33,930 nt of DNA. Source: UBA1765 sp045615885 (lineage in GTDB: Bacteria > Fibrobacterota > Fibrobacteria > Fibrobacterales > Fibrobacteraceae). Position numbers and translations under genes: made by a program. Positions 31,788 through 33,930 of the stretch are shown here, piece by piece (position 1 is the first letter of the stretch; the number at the start of each line of letters is the position of its first letter). The stretch covers positions 1 to 33,930 of the forward strand of contig JAZLFR010000005.1 in NCBI GenBank assembly GCA_045615885.1. Reading direction: 5' to 3'. The notes below the pieces were generated by a model. It saw nothing but the letters and a program-made list of their open reading frames with translations. It was not told where the DNA came from and made no database searches.

Positions 31788-33185
31788 ATGGAAAACAAAA
31801 AGACATCCAATCTCAAGCATGTTTTGCTTGTTACCCTGTCCGCTGCAATTGGCGGCTTCCTCTTTGGCTTCGACTCCTCCGTGATTAACGGTGCAAACGG
31901 GGCTCTTAAGGCGCACTTTAATGCTACCGACGTTCAGTTGGCTTGGGCAGTATCCCTGGCTTTGATTGGCGCCGCAGTGGGTGCCTATTTTGCAGGTCGC
32001 CTGGCTGATTCCTTTGGCCGTGTCCGTTGCATGCTGGCTGCTGCCGTTCTCTTTTTGATCAGTGCCATCGGTTCTGGCGTTCCCTTTGGAATTCCTGACT
32101 TTATTATGTGGCGTGTTATCGGAGGCGTGGGCATCGGCGTTGCTTCCATTATCGCCCCGATTTACATTGCAGAAACCGCTCCCGCACATCTCCGCGGTCG
32201 CCTGGGTTCCATGCAGCAGTTCGCCATCGTGATCGGTATCTTTGTGGCTCTGCTTTCCAACTACCTCATCGTGGTGAAGGCTGGTTCTGCAGGTGCAGGC
32301 TTTATCGGCGGCTTTAAGGCTTGGCAGATCATGTTCTGGGTGGAAATCATTCCTGCTGCTCTCTACGGTCTTGCTGCTCTCCGTCTTCCGGAATCTCCCC
32401 GCTACCTAGTAAGCAAGGGCCGTCTGGAAGAAGCCAAGGAAGTTCTTGCCAAGATTGACTCCGAAGGCGTGGATGCAGAAATCAACCAGATTCACGAAAC
32501 TTTCAAGAACGAAAAGCCTGCAAAGCTCAGCGACCTTTTCGAAATGATTGGCGGCAAGAAGCGCATCGCTCCCATCGTGTGGGCTGGCCTCGGTCTTGCT
32601 GTGCTCCAGCAGTTGGTCGGCATTAACGTGATTTTCTACTACGGCACCATGCTTTGGCAGAGCGTTGGTTTCGGTGAAAGCGACGCTTTCCTCACCAGCC
32701 TTGTTTCTAGCGGCATCAACCTGACCATGACTATTGCTGCTATCCTCTTGATTGATAAGATTGGCCGTAAGCCTCTGCTCCTCATTGGTTCTATCGGCAT
32801 GGCTGTTACCCTCGGCACTCTCGCCCTCTGCTTCATCTGCGGTGCAGACGCTAGCGGTAGCCTGGTTGGTGCAAGTGGTGTGATTGCCCTCATTGCTGCA
32901 AACCTCTATGTGACCTTCTTCGCCGCTACTTGGGGCCCGGTCATGTGGGTGATGCTTGGCGAAATGTTCAACAACCGCATTCGCGCTGTGGCAATCTCTG
33001 TGTGCGGCTTGGCTCAGTGGGGCGCAAACTTTGTGGTCAGCTGGTCCTTCCCGGTTCTCACTGGCAAGAGCGGCATCGGTGTTGGCCCGACTTACGTGCT
33101 CTACACCCTCTTTGCAACCATCAGTATCTTCTTCGTAGCGAAGTTCATTACTGAAACCAAGGGCAAGACTTTGGAAAGCATGTAA
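31788..33185 (+). CDS. MFS sugar transporter, sugar-porter family (paralogue)
   Basis: A 465-aa, 12-helix permease closely similar over its whole length to the transporter at 7132. It shares FLFGFDSSVINGAN, GRLADSFGRVR, PESPRYLV, QQLVGINVIFYYG and ETKGK, and differs mainly in the loop after PESPRYLV and near the end of helix 10. The start is the ATG six bases after GAGG (in GTGAGG); the other paralogue has the same leader. Likely proton-coupled uptake of a hexose or pentose. It lies downstream of the sugar-sensing regulator and a candidate operator, so regulation by that sensor is likely but not shown. A hairpin terminator follows. Confidence 0.94.
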   Translation: MENKKTSNLKHVLLVTLSAAIGGFLFGFDSSVINGANGALKAHFNATDVQLAWAVSLALIGAAVGAYFAGRLADSFGRVRCMLAAAVLFLISAIGSGVPFGIPDFIMWRVIGGVGIGVASIIAPIYIAETAPAHLRGRLGSMQQFAIVIGIFVALLSNYLIVVKAGSAGAGFIGGFKAWQIMFWVEIIPAALYGLAALRLPESPRYLVSKGRLEEAKEVLAKIDSEGVDAEINQIHETFKNEKPAKLSDLFEMIGGKKRIAPIVWAGLGLAVLQQLVGINVIFYYGTMLWQSVGFGESDAFLTSLVSSGINLTMTIAAILLIDKIGRKPLLLIGSIGMAVTLGTLALCFICGADASGSLVGASGVIALIAANLYVTFFAATWGPVMWVMLGEMFNNRIRAVAISVCGLAQWGANFVVSWSFPVLTGKSGIGVGPTYVLYTLFATISIFFVAKFITETKGKTLESM

Positions 33186-33215
33186 TCAGAAACTCCAATC
33201 AGAGTCTTCCTTAAA

Positions 33216-33247
33216 AAGACCCTCGCATCACATGGTGCGGGGGTCTT
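33216..33247 (+). terminator. Hairpin terminator after the transporter
   Basis: A 12-bp stem (aagaccctcgca with one G-U pair to tgcgggggtctt) and an 8-nt loop. The following T-tract is weak, so efficiency is uncertain. Confidence 0.65.
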
Positions 33248-33265
33248 ACTATAAGAATTTTTTTT

Positions 33266-33663
33266 GATATCGTTTATAAAGAACACAAGAAGTTTGAATT
33301 GATGGACAAGCCGAAGCCTGTGCTTCAGGATTCGAAGGAGGCCATTGTCCGGGTGACCATGGGGAGCATCTGTACCAGTGATTTGCACATCAAGCATGGT
33401 TCCGTACCCCGGGCGGTGCCGGGAATTACCGTAGGCCACGAGATGGTGGGCGTTGTGGAATCTGTCGGTGCTGACGTGAAGAATGTGAAGGCCGGCGACC
33501 GCGTGACGGTTGCGACTGTGCCGAAATCCTCGCTCTTATCGAGCAAGGGAAAATCGACACAACTCCGCTGATTACACACAAGTTTCCGCTGGCGGAAATC
33601 GAGGAAGCCTACCGCATTTTCGAAAACAAGCTGGACGGCGTGATAAAAGTTGCTATCATATAA
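33266..33663 (+). pseudogene. Decayed copy of the zinc alcohol dehydrogenase
   Basis: The first 80 or so codons match the dehydrogenase at 28987 (DIVYKEHKKFEL, then VTMGSICTSDLHIKHGSVP), but the start codon is lost. At tgacggt (33504-33510) the sequence jumps to the matching point near the 3' end (GCDCAEIL...). In the intact gene tgacggt occurs at 29231 and 29859, so 628 bp are missing, with one repeat kept. 628 is not a multiple of 3, so the frame shifts after the junction. The structural zinc site and nucleotide-binding fold are gone. Some codons differ from the intact gene, so it was a diverged paralogue before the deletion. Confidence 0.95.
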
Positions 33664-33665
33664 AA

Positions 33666-33693
33666 CCCCGAAAGTCGTGTTCAACTTTCGGGG
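33666..33693. terminator. Hairpin terminator, mainly for the minus strand
   Basis: A perfect 10-bp stem, ccccgaaagt/actttcgggg, with an 8-nt loop. On the minus strand it is followed by tttta, so it probably ends the gene at 33724. Confidence 0.75.
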
Positions 33694-33723
33694 CCTACTT
33701 CATGGTGTCGGGTGATTTTTGTT

Positions 33724-33930
33724 TTAGAATAAACTTGCTACCAAATTCCCGACTTTTTTTGCTGCTTTTTTGATTTTTGACCAGAGGCCATTTTCTTGCA
33801 CATCTTCTGGGTCTATCAAGTCAACTGCGTTTATAGGCGTTCCTTTATAGCATTCTTTTTTCATCAAAGAAACAAAGGAATCGAAGTCCATTGGTTTTGA
33901 CGGATAGCTGATTTCGACGCTGGAATCGCA
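33724..33930 (-). CDS. C-terminal part of an unrecognised protein (runs off the window)
   Basis: The last 68 residues of a minus-strand gene whose start lies beyond the right edge. It reads through PMDFDSFVSLMKKECYKG and ends in a lysine-rich, amphipathic helix-like stretch (WSKIKKAAKKVGNLVASLF). The frame is continuously open to the edge. The terminator 30 nt beyond the stop supports it. No family is recognised; the amphipathic tail could be membrane-interacting. Confidence 0.65.
   Translation of the reverse strand, partial: CDSSVEISYPSKPMDFDSFVSLMKKECYKGTPINAVDLIDPEDVQENGLWSKIKKAAKKVGNLVASLF

Overview
The window looks like chromosomal DNA of a Fibrobacter-type bacterium (phylum Fibrobacterota). 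This is inferred from three things: a large secreted protein with a serine-rich linker before a short C-terminal beta-domain, a WYL-domain regulator in a housekeeping operon, and moderate-GC core genes next to clearly AT-richer islands. No rRNA, tRNA or CRISPR array was seen.

Left part (1-8900), mostly minus strand and housekeeping: mltG; divergently a small secreted protein; an operon of a zinc-ribbon/BON protein, a WYL regulator and queA; gltX; and a sugar-porter MFS transporter. Intergenic gaps hold palindromic REP-like elements and arrays of heptanucleotide tandem repeats.

Middle (8920-19480): complete leuS (895 codons), then an AT-rich 6.4-kb island. The island carries a 51-aa ORF overlapping a putative ADP-ribosyltransferase-like protein, an unrecognised protein, and a 1119-aa surface protein with nine InlB-type repeats. 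It is followed by a second, 5'-truncated leuS (codons 487-895 plus two) and then a third leuS tail, which is split by a 150-bp hairpin-rich insert. Three different leuS 3' ends in a row suggest repeated insertion or recombination at the leuS 3' end.

19500-23700: a restriction-modification cassette. Two C5-cytosine methyltransferases (plus strand) converge, one base apart at the stops, on an operon of a PD-(D/E)XK-like nuclease, an XRE/C-protein and an HNH nuclease (minus strand). A decayed small gene follows.

Right part (23770-33930): glutathione peroxidase, two nitroreductase-like proteins, a beta-barrel-like outer-membrane protein, a YhcG/DUF1016-PDDEXK nuclease with a near-consensus promoter, and an unrecognised membrane-anchored protein. 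Then comes a block of zinc alcohol dehydrogenase, a membrane-spanning regulator (periplasmic sugar-binding domain joined to an AraC helix-turn-helix) and a second sugar-porter MFS transporter. The block ends with a decayed copy of the dehydrogenase that has an internal 628-bp deletion between 7-bp direct repeats. The likely logic of the block is sugar sensing that controls uptake and oxidation. A minus-strand gene runs off the right edge.
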